NCBI RefSeq assembly: GCF_012273515.2
Contig: NZ_CP050975.2
Location: 5,952,001-6,016,000 of the forward strand
Direction: 5' to 3'
Length of the DNA stretch: 64,000 bases
Source: Streptomyces sp. RPA4-2
GTDB lineage: Bacteria > Actinomycetota > Actinomycetes > Streptomycetales > Streptomycetaceae
The translations under genes and the position numbers were made by a program. Below, piece by piece: positions 35,527 through 45,456 of the stretch. The notes beneath the pieces were generated by a model. It searched no databases. It saw nothing but the letters and a program-made list of their open reading frames with translations, and was not told where the DNA came from. Each line of letters begins with the position of its first letter. The first letter of the stretch is position 1.

Positions 35527-35850
35527 TCAGTGGGCCGATCCCGAGAGTTGGAGGCCGATGACGCCGAAGATGACGAAGCTGATCGAGACGATCTTCAGGG
35601 TCGACACCAGGTCGCCGAGGAAGATCATTCCGTAGATCGCCGTGCCCGCCGCGCCGATGCCCGTCCACACCGCGTACGCCGGGCCGACGTCGAGCTTCTT
35701 GAGGGAGAGGGTCAGCAGGCCGAAGCTGCCCAGGGCGAAGACGCAGAAGGCGACGGTCGGCCAGAGTCTGGTGAAGCCGTGCGAGAGCTTCAGACAGACG
35801 GCGAAACCGGTTTCGAGCACTCCTGCCACAACGACCAGCAGCCACGCCAT
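35527..35850 (-). CDS. SMR-family transporter (SugE/Gdx-like)
   Basis: 107 residues with four membrane helices. The essential Glu is in GVLETGFAVCLKLS (residue 13), and GPAYAVWTGIGAAGTAIYG is the SMR core. The ETGFAVCLKLSHGFTRLWP start looks like the SugE/Gdx (guanidinium or quaternary ammonium exporter) branch. AGGA lies 6 nt before ATG 35850. It converges on the TetR gene. No guanidine riboswitch was clear upstream. Confidence 0.88.
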   Translation of the reverse strand: MAWLLVVVAGVLETGFAVCLKLSHGFTRLWPTVAFCVFALGSFGLLTLSLKKLDVGPAYAVWTGIGAAGTAIYGMIFLGDLVSTLKIVSISFVIFGVIGLQLSGSAH

Positions 35851-36030
35851 GTCTTGTCCTCCCGCGTCCGCACGTCGACTGCTCCGTCTGGCTCGGATCA
35901 GGCCAGCGGTCCCCGAGGGCGCTGGGTGCGATTATGCATTTACCGGGCTGCCGCGGACGCAAACAACGCGGAGGTCACGAAGGGAACCTCGATCGTCCCG
36001 TACGGGGGGACACTCATGGGCGTACCGGGA

Positions 36031-37041
36031 TCAGTCGCCTTCCGTGCGTTCGCGCGTCGCCAGCAGCCGGCGCAGCGAGTAGAGCCGGGCCGGGTCCGCG
36101 TGACCGTCGGCCACCCACTGGTCAAGGGCGCAGTCCGGTTCGTCGTGACTGCACGCGCGCGGACAGCCCTCGGTGCCGGGTTCGAGGTCGGGGAAGGCGT
36201 GGATGACCCGGGACGGGTCCACGTGGTGCAGGCCGAAGGAGCGGACGCCGGGGGTGTCGATGACCCAGCCCTCGCTGCCCGGCAGCGGAATCGCGCGCGC
36301 CGAGGTCGTGGTGTGGCGTCCACGCCCCGTCACCGCGTTGACATGGCCGGTGCTGCGCCGCCGTTCCAGCGAGACCAGCGCGTTGACGAGGGTCGTCTTG
36401 CCGACGCCGGAGTGCCCGACGAACGCCGTGATCTTGCCGTCGAGTTGCTTGCGCACCCGCTCCACCGCCGTGCCGCTCTCCAACTCCTCGCGGCTGGTCA
36501 CGACGTAGGGCACGCCCAACGACCCATACATCTCGAGGAGTTCGTCGGGCGGAGCGAGGTCGGACTTGGTCAGCACCAGCAGCGGCTCCAGGCCGGCGTC
36601 GTACGCCGCGACCAGGCAGCGGTCGATCAGCCGCGGGCGCGGCTCGGGGTCGGCGAGGGCCGTGACGATGGCGAGTTGGTCGGCGTTGGCGACCACCACG
36701 CGCTCGTACGGATCGTCGTCGTCGGCGGTCCGGCGCAGCACCGAGGTCCGCGGCTCGATCCGGACGATGCGGGCGAGGGTGTCCTTCGCGCCGGACAGGT
36801 CCCCGACGAGGGCGACGCGGTCGCCGACGATCGCGGCCTTGCGGCCCAGTTCGCGGGCCTTCATCGCCATGACCGTACGGTCCTCGACGAGGCAGGTCAG
36901 GCGCCCCCGGTCGACGGTGAGGACCATGCCCTCCGCCGCGTCCTCGTGCTTGGGGCGGATGTGTGTACGCGGCCGGTTGCCCTTGCGGTTCGGCCGCTGG
37001 CGGATGTCGTCCTCGTCGGTGTTCTTGCCGTAACGGCGCAT
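36031..37041 (-). CDS. rsgA: Ribosome small-subunit GTPase RsgA
   Basis: 336 residues, a circularly permuted GTPase. The order is G4 (LVLTKSDL), G1 (VGHSGVGKTTLVN), then G3 (IDTPGVRSFG). An N-terminal OB fold precedes it, and a C-terminal zinc site C-x4-C-x-H-x5-C (GCPRACSHDEPDC) follows. It helps late 30S assembly. ATG 37041 is chosen because conserved similarity begins at MRRYGKNTDEDD; it lies 17 bp after the aroA stop, so aroA-rsgA form an operon. Confidence 0.93.
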   Translation of the reverse strand: MRRYGKNTDEDDIRQRPNRKGNRPRTHIRPKHEDAAEGMVLTVDRGRLTCLVEDRTVMAMKARELGRKAAIVGDRVALVGDLSGAKDTLARIVRIEPRTSVLRRTADDDDPYERVVVANADQLAIVTALADPEPRPRLIDRCLVAAYDAGLEPLLVLTKSDLAPPDELLEMYGSLGVPYVVTSREELESGTAVERVRKQLDGKITAFVGHSGVGKTTLVNALVSLERRRSTGHVNAVTGRGRHTTTSARAIPLPGSEGWVIDTPGVRSFGLHHVDPSRVIHAFPDLEPGTEGCPRACSHDEPDCALDQWVADGHADPARLYSLRRLLATRERTEGD

Positions 37042-37057
37042 GATCCAGATCCGCCCG

Positions 37058-38416
37058 TCAGTTCCCGAGCGTTCCGGGGTTCCCGAGCATTGCGGCCCAC
37101 AGGTCGGGGAAGTCCGGCAGCGTCTTCGCCGTGGTCGCCACGTTCTCGATCTGCACGCCCTCCACGGCCAGCCCGATGATCGCGCCGGCGGTGGCCATCC
37201 GGTGGTCGTCGTACGTGTGGAAGACGCCGCCGTGCAGCCTGCGCGGGCGGATGTGCAGCCCGTCGGCGGTCTCGGTGACGTCACCGCCGAGTTCGTTGAT
37301 CTCCTTGGTGAGCGCGGCCAGCCGGTCCGTCTCGTGCAGCCGCAGGTGGGACACGCCGCGCAGGGTGGAGGGGGAGTCCGCGAGTGCGGCGACGGCCGCG
37401 ATGCCCGGGGTCAGCTCGCCGACCTCGCCCAGGTCCACATCGATCCCGTGGATCGCACCCGAACCAGTGAACTCCAGTCCCCTGTCGGTCAGTTCGCAGG
37501 AGCCACCCATTTCGGTGAAGATCTCCCGCAGCCGGTCACCGGGCTGGGTGGTGCGCGCAGGCCAGTCGGGTACGACGACGGTGCCGCCCGTCACCAGGGC
37601 CGCCGCGAGGAACGGCTGCGCGTTCGACAGATCCGGCTCGATGATCAGGTCCCGGCCGAGCAGCGCGCCCGGGGTGACGCGCCAGACGTTGGGCTCGCCG
37701 CCCGACTCCGGGGTGTCCACCTGGGCGCCGACCGCGCGCAGCATGTCGACCGTCATCCGGATGTGCGGCATGGAGGGGAGCGTCGAGCCGATGTGACGGA
37801 CCTCGACACCTTGGTTGAAACGGGGTCCTGAGAGCAGCAGGGCCGAGACGAACTGCGACGAGGAGGACGCGTCGATCTCCACCGGGCCGCCGTCCAGGGC
37901 GCCCCCGCCGTGCACCGTCAGCGGCAGCGCGCCGCGGCCCTCGTCGTCGATGCGGGCGCCGAGCAGGCGCAGCGCGTCGATCACACCGTTCAGCGGACGC
38001 TCGTAGGACCGCGCGTCGCCGTCGAAGCGGATGGGGCCGTCGGCGAGCGCGGCCACCGGCGGCAGGAAGCGCATCACGGTGCCGGCGTTGCCGACGTCCA
38101 CCGTGGCCGGGCCGCGCAGGCCCGAAGGGATGATCCGCCAGGCCTCGCCGGAGGCGTCCGGGCCCGCCGCGACCGTGGAACTGGACGCCACCGTCTCCTC
38201 GACACCGACGCCCATCGCGCGCAGCGCGCCCGCCATCAGCAGTGTGTCGCGGGAGCGCAGCGGGCGGCGCAGCCAGCCCGGCTCCGAGGCGAGTGCGGCG
38301 AGGACGAGAGCGCGGTTGGTGACCGACTTCGACCCGGGCACGTGGACCGTCGCGTCGACGGCTCCGCTCGCGTGCGGGGCGGGCCAGAGGGCGGTGTGGG
38401 CGGGGTTCGCGGTCAT
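37058..38416 (-). CDS. aroA: 3-phosphoshikimate 1-carboxyvinyltransferase (EPSP synthase)
   Basis: 452 residues. [18 protein letters not shown] near the start, [26 protein letters not shown], and [21 protein letters not shown] near the end match the EPSP synthase fold. It joins shikimate-3-phosphate and PEP. ATG 38416 lies 7 nt after TAAAGT (38429-38424) inside a CCACTAAAGTGG palindrome, a leaderless start; the longer open frame upstream (to 39460) is a shadow. Confidence 0.93.
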   Translation of the reverse strand: MTANPAHTALWPAPHASGAVDATVHVPGSKSVTNRALVLAALASEPGWLRRPLRSRDTLLMAGALRAMGVGVEETVASSSTVAAGPDASGEAWRIIPSGLRGPATVDVGNAGTVMRFLPPVAALADGPIRFDGDARSYERPLNGVIDALRLLGARIDDEGRGALPLTVHGGGALDGGPVEIDASSSSQFVSALLLSGPRFNQGVEVRHIGSTLPSMPHIRMTVDMLRAVGAQVDTPESGGEPNVWRVTPGALLGRDLIIEPDLSNAQPFLAAALVTGGTVVVPDWPARTTQPGDRLREIFTEMGGSCELTDRGLEFTGSGAIHGIDVDLGEVGELTPGIAAVAALADSPSTLRGVSHLRLHETDRLAALTKEINELGGDVTETADGLHIRPRRLHGGVFHTYDDHRMATAGAIIGLAVEGVQIENVATTAKTLPDFPDLWAAMLGNPGTLGN

Positions 38417-38579
38417 GGGCCCCACTTTAGTGGCTGGGGGTGGGCGGAGATCTTGATCAAAAGTGGCGGAACCTGAACGAAAACGCTCCGCTGGGTGAGG
38501 GAGGGGGTGAGGGGAGGTCAGGGGAGTGGTGGCGTGGGTGAGGGGGAAGGGGTGGGCGCGGGAAAGCTGTCGGGTGCGG

Positions 38580-38770
38580 GTGGGTGGGGGCTGGGCGCGC
38601 AGTTCCCCGCGCCCCTTCCGGGGCGGGTGTGCGTGGGGTTGGGCGCGTTGTTCCCCGCGTCTCGTTCGGGGCGTGTGTGCGTGGGTGAGCGCGTTGTTCC
38701 CCGCGCCCCTTCCGGGGCGCGTGGGGTCGGGCGTGTGGTTTCCGGTGTGCCCGTTGCCTGGGGGCGGGCG
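38580..38770. repeat. Three copies of a Streptomyces intergenic repeat
   Basis: GTTCCCCGCGCCCCTTCCGG (from about 38602), GTTCCCCGCGTCTCGTTCGG (from about 38649) and GTTCCCCGCGCCCCTTCCGG (from about 38695), each followed by GGCG and about 25 bp of G/T-rich spacer. It is the common 'CGCAGTTCCCCGCGCCCC' dispersed repeat of the genus in tandem, in a 395-bp gap with no gene. Confidence 0.7.
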
Positions 38771-38811
38771 AGTAGTTCTCCGCGTTCCCGTCGGGGACTG
38801 TCCGCGTTGGG

Positions 38812-39534
38812 TCAGAGTGGTAGGAGCCAGTGGGCGCCGGCCAGCAGGGAGCACAGGGACACCGCGTGGAAGAGGAAGAGCCAGACGCCGGCCGGTACGT
38901 GGGTGAGGCGGGCGAGCTGGTCGGCGTCCGAGTCGCGGGCGCCGCCGCGACGGCGCTTGGCCTGGAGCTCGAAGCCCGGCCTGACACCGCCGAGCAGCAG
39001 GAACCACACCACGGCGTACGCGAACGCCGCCTGCACCTGGGGTCCGGCGAGCCAGGACACCAGCAGGAACAGGCCGCCGGTGAGGACCACGGTGAGCACG
39101 CCGTACGCGTTGCGGATCATCACCAGCATCGCCACCAGCAGAGCCGTGGCCAGCCACAGCAGCAGCGTGATGCGGCCCGCGCCGAGCAGCGCGGCGCCGC
39201 CGAGGCCGAGCAGCGGAGGGGCGGTGTAGCCCGCGGCGGCGGTGAGGATCATGCCGAGGCCGGTGGGCCTGCCGCGGCTGACGGTGAGACCGCTGGTGTC
39301 GGAGTGCAGCCTGATCCCGCTGAGGCTGCGCCCGGTGAGCAGGGCGACCAGCCCGTGACCGCCCTCGTGCGCGATGGTGATGGTGTTGCGGGAGACGCGC
39401 CAGACGCCCTGCGGGACGATCACGGCGAGGGCCGCGACCAGGGTGGCTATCACCACCCACAGATCGGGGTCCGGCTGGGTGCCGGCGACCTGGTCCCAGA
39501 GCGAGGCCAGCGAGGTGGATGCGGTGCTGTCCAT
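38812..39534 (-). CDS. M50B-family membrane metallopeptidase homologue
   Basis: 240 residues, about six membrane helices. The zinc motif reads [14 protein letters not shown] (HEGGH, HExxH form) at about residue 54, followed by [12 protein letters not shown]50B site-2-protease-like proteins cut membrane proteins. ATG 39534 is preferred over an upstream start. It is divergent from the HMCES/YedK-type gene (50-bp gap). Confidence 0.85.
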   Translation of the reverse strand: MDSTASTSLASLWDQVAGTQPDPDLWVVIATLVAALAVIVPQGVWRVSRNTITIAHEGGHGLVALLTGRSLSGIRLHSDTSGLTVSRGRPTGLGMILTAAAGYTAPPLLGLGGAALLGAGRITLLLWLATALLVAMLVMIRNAYGVLTVVLTGGLFLLVSWLAGPQVQAAFAYAVVWFLLLGGVRPGFELQAKRRRGGARDSDADQLARLTHVPAGVWLFLFHAVSLCSLLAGAHWLLPL

Positions 39535-39584
39535 TGTCTGCGGGAGCTCCCTCAGGTGTCGCGGAATCTGGCAGTGTTGCACGT

Positions 39585-40400
39585 ATGTGCGGACGGTATG
39601 CAGCCAGTCGTGGGCCCGAGGATCTCGCAGGAGTCTTTGAGATCGAGAAGTGGGACTCGGAGGAGGCCCTGGCGCCCGACTACAACGTGGCCCCGACGAA
39701 GGAGGTCTACGCCGTCCTGGACCGCCCTCTCAAGGACGCGGAGAGCCCGAGGCCGGTTCGCCAGCTGCGCCGGCTGAAATGGGGACTCGTCCCGTCCTGG
39801 GCCAAGACACCCGAGGGCGGCGCCCGGATGATCAACGCGCGGGCGGAGACCGTCCACGAGAAGCCCTCGTACCGCCGCGCCTTCGCCACCCGGCGCTGCA
39901 TCGTGCCCGCCGACGGCTACTACGAGTGGGTCACCGGAGCCGCCGAACGCGATCTGGAGGTCGAGGGCAGGAAGAAGCGGCCGCGCAAACAGCCGTACTT
40001 CGTACTCCCCGCCGACGGCTCGGTCTTCGCGATGGCCGGCCTGTACGAGTTCTGGCGGGACCGGACGCTCCCCGACGAGCACCCGCTGGCCTGGTGGGCG
40101 ACCTGCTCCGTCATCACCACCGAGGCCGAGACGGCGCCGCTCGCGGCGGCCCCGGCCGAGGGCCCGCGGACCCTGGCCGACATCCACCCCCGGATGCCCC
40201 TGATGCTCACCCCGGACCGCTGGGACGTCTGGCTCGACCCGGCCCGCACCGATGTCGACGAACTGCGCACGCTGCTCACCCCGCCGCCCATCGGGCTGAT
40301 GCGTGCCTACCCCGTCTCCACCGCCGTCAGCAGCGTCCGCAACAACGGTCCGGAGCTGCTGAAGGAGCTGGAGGGGCCCGAAGAGGGCACACTCTTCTGA
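39585..40400 (+). CDS. HMCES/YedK-type abasic-site crosslinking protein
   Basis: 271 residues. MCGRYA at the start gives the catalytic Cys2 after Met removal. [14 protein letters not shown] with the Asn, PADGYYEW with the Glu, and [10 protein letters not shown] with the His complete the SRAP active site. It forms a covalent shield on abasic sites in single-stranded DNA. ATG 39585 is fixed by the need for Cys2. The hydrolase gene starts 2 nt after its stop. Confidence 0.93.
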   Translation: MCGRYAASRGPEDLAGVFEIEKWDSEEALAPDYNVAPTKEVYAVLDRPLKDAESPRPVRQLRRLKWGLVPSWAKTPEGGARMINARAETVHEKPSYRRAFATRRCIVPADGYYEWVTGAAERDLEVEGRKKRPRKQPYFVLPADGSVFAMAGLYEFWRDRTLPDEHPLAWWATCSVITTEAETAPLAAAPAEGPRTLADIHPRMPLMLTPDRWDVWLDPARTDVDELRTLLTPPPIGLMRAYPVSTAVSSVRNNGPELLKELEGPEEGTLF

Positions 40401-40401
40401 C

Positions 40402-41091
40402 GTGACGGACTCCACGGACTCCACGAACTCCACAGACTCTGACGACTCCGGCCTGACGGGCGATGTGACACAGATCATCGAGACGGATGCCGGTACCGCC
40501 CGCCTCACCTGGCACCGCGCGGAGCGGGCCCGGCTCGTGCTCGCCGTGAGCCACGGAGCGGGCGGCGGCATCGAGGCCCGGGACCTGCGGGCGCTGGCGC
40601 GGGTGCTGCCCGCCCACGGGGTGAGCGTCGCCCTCGTGGAGCAGCCCTGGCGGGTGGCCGGGAAGAAACTGGCGCCCGCGCCGAAGACGCTGGACGCGGG
40701 ATGGCGGGGCCTGTGGCCCGCGGTCGCGAAGTCCGGGCTTCCCGTGATCGCGGGCGGCCGCAGCGCCGGGGCCCGCGTCGCCTGCCGCACGGCGACGGAG
40801 CTCGGCGCCGCCGCCGTCCTCGCGCTCAGCTTCCCGTTGCACCCGCCGGGCCGGCCCGAGAAGTCCCGCGCCGGGGAACTCCTCGGCTCCGGGGTGCCCA
40901 CCCTCGTCGTGCAGGGCGGCAACGACCCCTTCGGGAGACCGGAGGAGTTCCCGGAGGGCTCGTACGAGCTGGTCGAGGTGCCGTACGGCGATCATGGCTT
41001 CGCGGTCCCCCGGCGGGCGCCGCTCGACCAGGACGAGGCCGTGAGGATCGTCACCGACGGTGTCGTGCGATGGAGCGCGTCGCTGCCGTAG
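40402..41091 (+). CDS. Alpha/beta hydrolase (dienelactone-hydrolase-like)
   Basis: 229 residues. SHGAGGG gives the oxyanion turn, [10 protein letters not shown] the nucleophile elbow (GxSxG), and GDHGFAVP the His, with Asp in QGGNDPFG. The N-terminus is a run of Asp-Ser-Thr ([14 protein letters not shown]) coded by 9-bp tandem units. GTG 40402 begins 2 nt after the HMCES stop, so the pair is probably co-expressed. Substrate unknown. Confidence 0.87.
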   Translation: MTDSTDSTNSTDSDDSGLTGDVTQIIETDAGTARLTWHRAERARLVLAVSHGAGGGIEARDLRALARVLPAHGVSVALVEQPWRVAGKKLAPAPKTLDAGWRGLWPAVAKSGLPVIAGGRSAGARVACRTATELGAAAVLALSFPLHPPGRPEKSRAGELLGSGVPTLVVQGGNDPFGRPEEFPEGSYELVEVPYGDHGFAVPRRAPLDQDEAVRIVTDGVVRWSASLP

Positions 41092-41154
41092 CAGGGGCCC
41101 GTCACCGCCGTGGGGGTGGGGCGCGTCACTCACGTGTCACGCACGGAATCGCTG

Positions 41155-41180
41155 GGAATGCCGCGCGGCGGTCGGCTGTT
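41155..41180 (+). promoter_or_regulatory. SigR-dependent promoter of sigR (sigRp2)
   Basis: GGAAT (41155-41159), exactly 18 nt, GTT (41178-41180). It lies upstream of the long-form start ATG 41237 and allows autoregulation. A possible housekeeping -10 TATCCT lies at 41346-41351, before the short-form start. Confidence 0.8.
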
Positions 41181-41398
41181 GTCGCGAGCAGGAAGCACAC
41201 CGTGCTGAACCGTTCGAACGAGAGGAAGTCCGCCGCATGGGTTCGACCATCTGCCCGAGTCGCAGCAGCGCTGAGCTGGACTGGACGGTGCTGCACGCGT
41301 CGAAGGCCGCTCCCGTTCGGGCGGCGGCGGGTGTGGATGTTCGTCTATCCTCCGATTCGAGTGGGACCGGTTTCGGTTCCACCACATCGCTGGAGGAG

Positions 41399-42082
41399 GT
41401 GGGTCCGGTCACTGGGACCGACGCAGGGACCGAACACGGCCAGGCGGAGCAGCCCGAGGGCCAGGGCACGGGTGCGGAATCGACCGCCGAGCGCACCGCG
41501 CGCTTCGAGCGGGACGCACTCGAATTCCTCGACCAGATGTACTCGGCCGCCCTGCGCATGACGCGGAACCCGGCCGACGCCGAGGACCTGGTGCAGGAGA
41601 CGTACGCGAAGGCGTACGCGTCCTTCCACCAGTTCCGTGAAGGCACCAACCTGAAGGCTTGGCTCTACCGCATCCTCACCAACACCTTCATCAACTCGTA
41701 CCGCAAGAAGCAGCGCGAACCCCAGCGCAGCGCGGCCGAGGAGATCGAGGACTGGCAGCTCGCGCGTGCCGAGTCGCACATGTCGACCGGTCTGCGCTCG
41801 GCCGAGTCGCAGGCGCTGGACCACCTGCCCGACTCGGACGTCAAGGAAGCGCTGCAGGCGATTCCCGAGGAATTCCGCATCGCCGTGTATCTCGCGGACG
41901 TCGAGGGCTTTGCGTACAAGGAGATCGCGGACATCATGGGGACACCCATCGGCACGGTGATGTCCCGGCTGCACCGGGGCCGTCGTCAACTGCGCGGCAT
42001 GCTCGAGGACTACGCCCGTGACCGTGGCCTGGTCCCGGCCGGCGCCGGAGAGTCGAACGAAGCGAAAGGCTCGGGCTCATGA
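41399..42082 (+). CDS. sigR: ECF sigma factor SigR
   Basis: 227 residues from GTG 41399, preceded by GGAGGAG; this is the length known for SigR. Sigma region 2 includes [20 protein letters not shown], and region 4 the [21 protein letters not shown] block. It directs the disulfide-stress response (thioredoxin, mycothiol, proteases). An in-frame ATG at 41237 with GAGAGGAAG upstream, downstream of the SigR promoter, adds 54 residues and matches the unstable long isoform known from S. coelicolor. The stop overlaps the rsrA ATG by 4 nt. Confidence 0.95.
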   Translation: MGPVTGTDAGTEHGQAEQPEGQGTGAESTAERTARFERDALEFLDQMYSAALRMTRNPADAEDLVQETYAKAYASFHQFREGTNLKAWLYRILTNTFINSYRKKQREPQRSAAEEIEDWQLARAESHMSTGLRSAESQALDHLPDSDVKEALQAIPEEFRIAVYLADVEGFAYKEIADIMGTPIGTVMSRLHRGRRQLRGMLEDYARDRGLVPAGAGESNEAKGSGS

Positions 42083-42381
42083 GCTGCGGAGAGCCGCACG
42101 AGACAGATTGCAGTGAGGTACTCGATCATCTTTACGAGTTCCTCGACCATGAGATGCCGGACGCGGACTGCACCAAGTTCGAGGTGCACTTCGAGGAGTG
42201 CTCTCCGTGTCTCGAGAAGTACGGCCTGGAGCAGGCCGTGAAGAAGCTGGTCAAGCGGTGCTGCGGGCAGGACGACGTACCGACCGACCTGCGGGCGAAG
42301 GTCATGGGCCGTATCGACCTGATCCGCTCGGGACAGACGGTGCCGGAGCACGACGTCAGCGCGACACCGCAGGAGTCCTGA
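42079..42381 (+). CDS. rsrA: Zinc-containing redox-sensitive anti-sigma factor RsrA
   Basis: 100 residues. The ZAS motif [12 protein letters not shown] (H-x3-C-x2-C) and further Cys residues near the N-terminus (Cys3, Cys11, Cys31) allow disulfide formation that releases SigR and zinc. ATG 42079 overlaps the sigR stop (ATGA), giving coupled translation. The terminator at 42505 ends the operon. Confidence 0.95.
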   Translation: MSCGEPHETDCSEVLDHLYEFLDHEMPDADCTKFEVHFEECSPCLEKYGLEQAVKKLVKRCCGQDDVPTDLRAKVMGRIDLIRSGQTVPEHDVSATPQES

Positions 42382-42439
42382 ACCTCCGGGCGTCCTGAAC
42401 CTCCAGGGTCCTGACCCCGCCGGGTGTCCTCGCCCCGGG

Positions 42440-42477
42440 AAACAGGGGACACCTTGGAAGCAGGGGACACCTTGGGG
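42440..42477. repeat. Two 15-bp direct repeats after rsrA
   Basis: CAGGGGACACCTTGG occurs twice with a 17-18 bp period (near 42443 and 42461), each copy preceded by AA(A/G). It lies between rsrA and its terminator. No function seen. Confidence 0.55.
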
Positions 42478-42504
42478 GGATCGTCCGGTTATCACCCGAA
42501 CGTG

Positions 42505-42535
42505 CGAATCCGCGGGCTTCGAGCCCGCGGATTCG
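42505..42535 (+). terminator. Terminator of the sigR-rsrA operon
   Basis: 14-bp perfect arms (42505-42518, 42522-42535), 3-nt loop TCG, 123 bp after the rsrA stop. Confidence 0.8.
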
Positions 42536-42604
42536 GCCGTTGCCGCCCCCGCCCCCGCGCCGCGCCCCTAGGCTCCGGAACCTGAGCGGGGGAGGGACGA
42601 CGAG

Positions 42605-43975
42605 ATGCGGACGATTCCGGCAGGGGCCCGGGTGTACGTGGCCTGTGTCGTCCTCGCCGCCCTCGTCTGCCTCGCTCCCCTGCCGGGCGTTCGCACCCCC
42701 TGGTGGGCCGTCGCGCTGCTCGCCGCGCTCTACGCGGGATGCGAGCGGATCACCCTGCCGCACGGCCCCGGAAGCGCCGCCACCCGTGCCGCCGGGCGCC
42801 ACGCGCCGCAAGGCCTGGGCACCTTCCTCCCCGTGCTGCTCGCCGCCGCCTTTCTGCTGCCGCCGCCCGCCGCCGCGCTCGTCGCACTGCCGGGGGCGCT
42901 GCTCTCCCGGGTGGAGCAGCGCCCGCGCGGACTCCGCCGGACCTGGCGCGCCGCCCAGCTCGCCGTCGCCGTCTGGGCGGCCTCCCGGGTGCACTGGGCG
43001 CTGGACGGCCGGGACGCGGTCGTCGCGCCCCGCTTCCCGTACGCGCTCGTCCCCGCCGGGGCCGCGGTGCTCACCTTCTGTCTGGTACTGACCGTCCTCG
43101 ACGGCGGGATCCTGGCCCTGGCCGAACGGGTACCGGTGCGCGGCGCCTGGCGCGGCCTCTTCTCCCGCTCCCTCGCCTCCGTCGCCGCGCACGGACTCGC
43201 CGGGCTGATGATGGCGGTCCTGTGGCGCAGCCCGTACGGGCCGGTCGCCGCGCTGCTCGTGCTGCTGCCGATGTACGTCTCGTGCTGGGTGTTCGCCCAG
43301 TACCACCGGGAGCGGGCCGCCCACCAGGCCACCATCCGGGCTCTCGTGCAGGCCGTCGACATCAAGGACGGGTACACCCGCGGACACAGCGAGCGGGTCG
43401 GACAGGCCTCCATGATGATCGCGCGCGAACTCGGCATGGACGACGAGCGGGTCGAGGTGCTGCGATTCGCGGGGATCCTGCACGACGTCGGCAAACTCGG
43501 CGTACCCACCCGGCTGCTGCGCAAGGACGGTCCGCTCACGCCGGACGAACGGCGGATCATCGAACTGCATCCCGAGTACGGCCACGAGATGGTGCGCGGG
43601 ATCGGCTTCCTCGGGGAGGCCCGTTCGGCGATCCTGCACCACCACGAGCGGCTCGACGGGAGCGGCTACCCGTACGGGCTGGTCGGAGGGCAGATCCCGG
43701 AGTTCGCCCGGGTGGTGGCCGTGGCCGACGCCTTCGACGCGATGACGTCGACCCGGTCCTACCGCAGGGCCCGCCCGGTGCCCGCCGCGCTGGCGGAACT
43801 GGAGCGCTGCGCCGGGGCGCAGTTCGACCCCGGGATGGTGCGCGCCCTGGTGCGGGCCCTGGACCGGCACGGCTGGCACCCCGCGGTGACCGCGGGCGAC
43901 GACCGGACTGCGTCGTCCGTCCCCCGTCCGACGGACACCCGTCCCGCCGACAGCGCGGGCCGGAGAAGCCCATGA
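42605..43975 (+). CDS. Membrane-anchored HD-GYP-type phosphohydrolase
   Basis: 456 residues. Five to six membrane helices in the first 240 residues precede an HD-GYP domain: GHSERVG, FAGILHDVGKLGVP (the HD pair), LHPEYGHEM and HHHERLDGSGYP, where GSGYP stands for the GYP motif. This class degrades cyclic di-GMP to pGpG or GMP. Streptomyces development depends on c-di-GMP. ATG 42605 begins after GGGGGAGGG. Its last codons overlap the ATG of the next HD protein. Confidence 0.9.
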   Translation: MRTIPAGARVYVACVVLAALVCLAPLPGVRTPWWAVALLAALYAGCERITLPHGPGSAATRAAGRHAPQGLGTFLPVLLAAAFLLPPPAAALVALPGALLSRVEQRPRGLRRTWRAAQLAVAVWAASRVHWALDGRDAVVAPRFPYALVPAGAAVLTFCLVLTVLDGGILALAERVPVRGAWRGLFSRSLASVAAHGLAGLMMAVLWRSPYGPVAALLVLLPMYVSCWVFAQYHRERAAHQATIRALVQAVDIKDGYTRGHSERVGQASMMIARELGMDDERVEVLRFAGILHDVGKLGVPTRLLRKDGPLTPDERRIIELHPEYGHEMVRGIGFLGEARSAILHHHERLDGSGYPYGLVGGQIPEFARVVAVADAFDAMTSTRSYRRARPVPAALAELERCAGAQFDPGMVRALVRALDRHGWHPAVTAGDDRTASSVPRPTDTRPADSAGRRSP

Positions 43976-45303
43976 ACCCGGCGGAGCGGAGCGCCTCCGG
44001 TTCGCGCCGGCACGAGGAGCACGCGGGGTCCGCCCGGTTCCCGGCCGGCCACACCCGCACCGGCCCGCGCTCCGACACCTTCGGCACCCTCGCGCGCACC
44101 GGTGCCGCCCTGCTCGGCGTCGTCGCCCTCGCCGTCACGCTCTGGAGCGGTATCGACGAACGCGGGACGGCCCTCGCCTTCGGCGTCCTCGTCGCCGTGG
44201 GGGAACTCACCCGCTGGAGCGGCACCGAGGACCGGGAGTCCGCTCCCCTCGGAGCCGCGGGCGCGCTGGCCTACGCGCTGCTGGGCGAGCAGGCGGGGCA
44301 CCCCAGCCGGCACGGCGCGCTCCAGGTCGTGGCCGTCGTGAGCGCCGCCGCGCTGCTGGGCTGCGTCCCGCACGTCGCCCGCGGCGGCGGCCCGACCCTC
44401 GACCACCTCACCCGGCGCGTCCTGACCGTCGGCTTCGCGGCGATCTGCTTCCAACCCCTCTACAACCGGGGGAGGTTGATGGGCTGGGCCGGCCCCTCGT
44501 ACGCCCTGCTGCTGGTCGCGCTGCTGGTGCTGACCGCGCTGTGCGACGCGGTGCTCGCGGCCGCGATGGCGCGCTCCCGGACCCGCTGGCCCTTCGGTCC
44601 GCTGCTGCGGGACGAGTTGCGGGCCACCCTCGGCATCGGGTCCGCGGTCTGCGCGACCGGGGCCGTGATGTCGCTCGCGGTGGCGGTGGTGGGGCTGTGG
44701 GCGCTGCCCGTGTTCTCGCTTCCGCTACTCCTGACCCAGCTGTCCTTCCGGCGGTACGCGGCCGTGCGGGTCACCTACCGGCAGACCATCGCCTCTCTCG
44801 CGCGGGCGACCGAGATCGCCGGCTACACCCCGGCGGGGCACGCCCGCAGAGTGGCCGCGCTCAGCCGTGCCGTCGGGCGTGAGCTGGGACTCTCCGAGCC
44901 CGATCTGACCGTTCTGGAGTACGCGGCCCTGATGCACGACATCGGACAGCTCAGCCTCGTCGACCCGGTCCCGGCCGGCGCGACCTCCGCGCTCTCCGCC
45001 GAGGAACAGCGCCGTATCGCCCTCCTCGGCGGCGCGGTCGTACGCCAGACCGGGGTGGACGCCGAGGTCGCGGTGGTGGTGGAGCGGCAGGCCGACCCCT
45101 ACCGGGAGCAGCCGGTGAGCGCGCGGATCGTCCGCACGGTGAACGCTTACGAGGAGCTGGCCAGGGAAGCAGGGCCGGGAGGGCCCCTGACCGCCCTGGA
45201 GAAGCTGCGGCTGGCCACGGCCCGCGACCATCAGCCCGAAGTCGTGGAGTCGCTGGCCAGGGTCCTGTTGCGGGGCAGCCTTACCCTGCCCCAGGCTGGG
45301 TAA
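43972..45303 (+). CDS. Membrane protein with a degenerate HD domain
   Basis: 443 residues. Six or so membrane helices (about 40-240) and a C-terminal domain with YTPAGHARRVAALS, LMHDIGQLSLVDPVP (HD kept) but no HPE, no second His cluster and no GYP motif (QADPYREQPV at that place). It is likely a paralogue of the gene before it that lost catalysis, perhaps a regulatory partner. ATG 43972 overlaps the upstream stop by 4 nt (ATGA). Confidence 0.85.
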   Translation: MNPAERSASGSRRHEEHAGSARFPAGHTRTGPRSDTFGTLARTGAALLGVVALAVTLWSGIDERGTALAFGVLVAVGELTRWSGTEDRESAPLGAAGALAYALLGEQAGHPSRHGALQVVAVVSAAALLGCVPHVARGGGPTLDHLTRRVLTVGFAAICFQPLYNRGRLMGWAGPSYALLLVALLVLTALCDAVLAAAMARSRTRWPFGPLLRDELRATLGIGSAVCATGAVMSLAVAVVGLWALPVFSLPLLLTQLSFRRYAAVRVTYRQTIASLARATEIAGYTPAGHARRVAALSRAVGRELGLSEPDLTVLEYAALMHDIGQLSLVDPVPAGATSALSAEEQRRIALLGGAVVRQTGVDAEVAVVVERQADPYREQPVSARIVRTVNAYEELAREAGPGGPLTALEKLRLATARDHQPEVVESLARVLLRGSLTLPQAG

Positions 45304-45456
45304 CCCATGGGTAATGAGCGGGCGTCCGACGGTACGTGGTTGGATGCGAGGAAGAGGGTGTTCGGGGGCACGGGCCAGCCCGTGGCCGCACTGTCTTCAA
45401 GGGACTCTTCGAGCGACCGGCAGGCGGGAATCGCAAGGAACTGGCAGGCGGGAATC

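Noticed and set aside
35845..35900. Possible guanidine-III riboswitch before the SMR gene
   Set aside because: AGGACAAGAC before the ATG matches part of the motif, but the pairing arms of the pseudoknot are missing; it is better read as a ribosome-binding site.
39560..39585. PafBC-type promoter before the HMCES gene
   Set aside because: TGTCGCGG-N8-AGTGTT matches only the TGTC part and the -10 is poor.
41145..41170. Second SigR -35 (GGAAT) just before sigRp2
   Set aside because: No GTT at 18-19 nt downstream.
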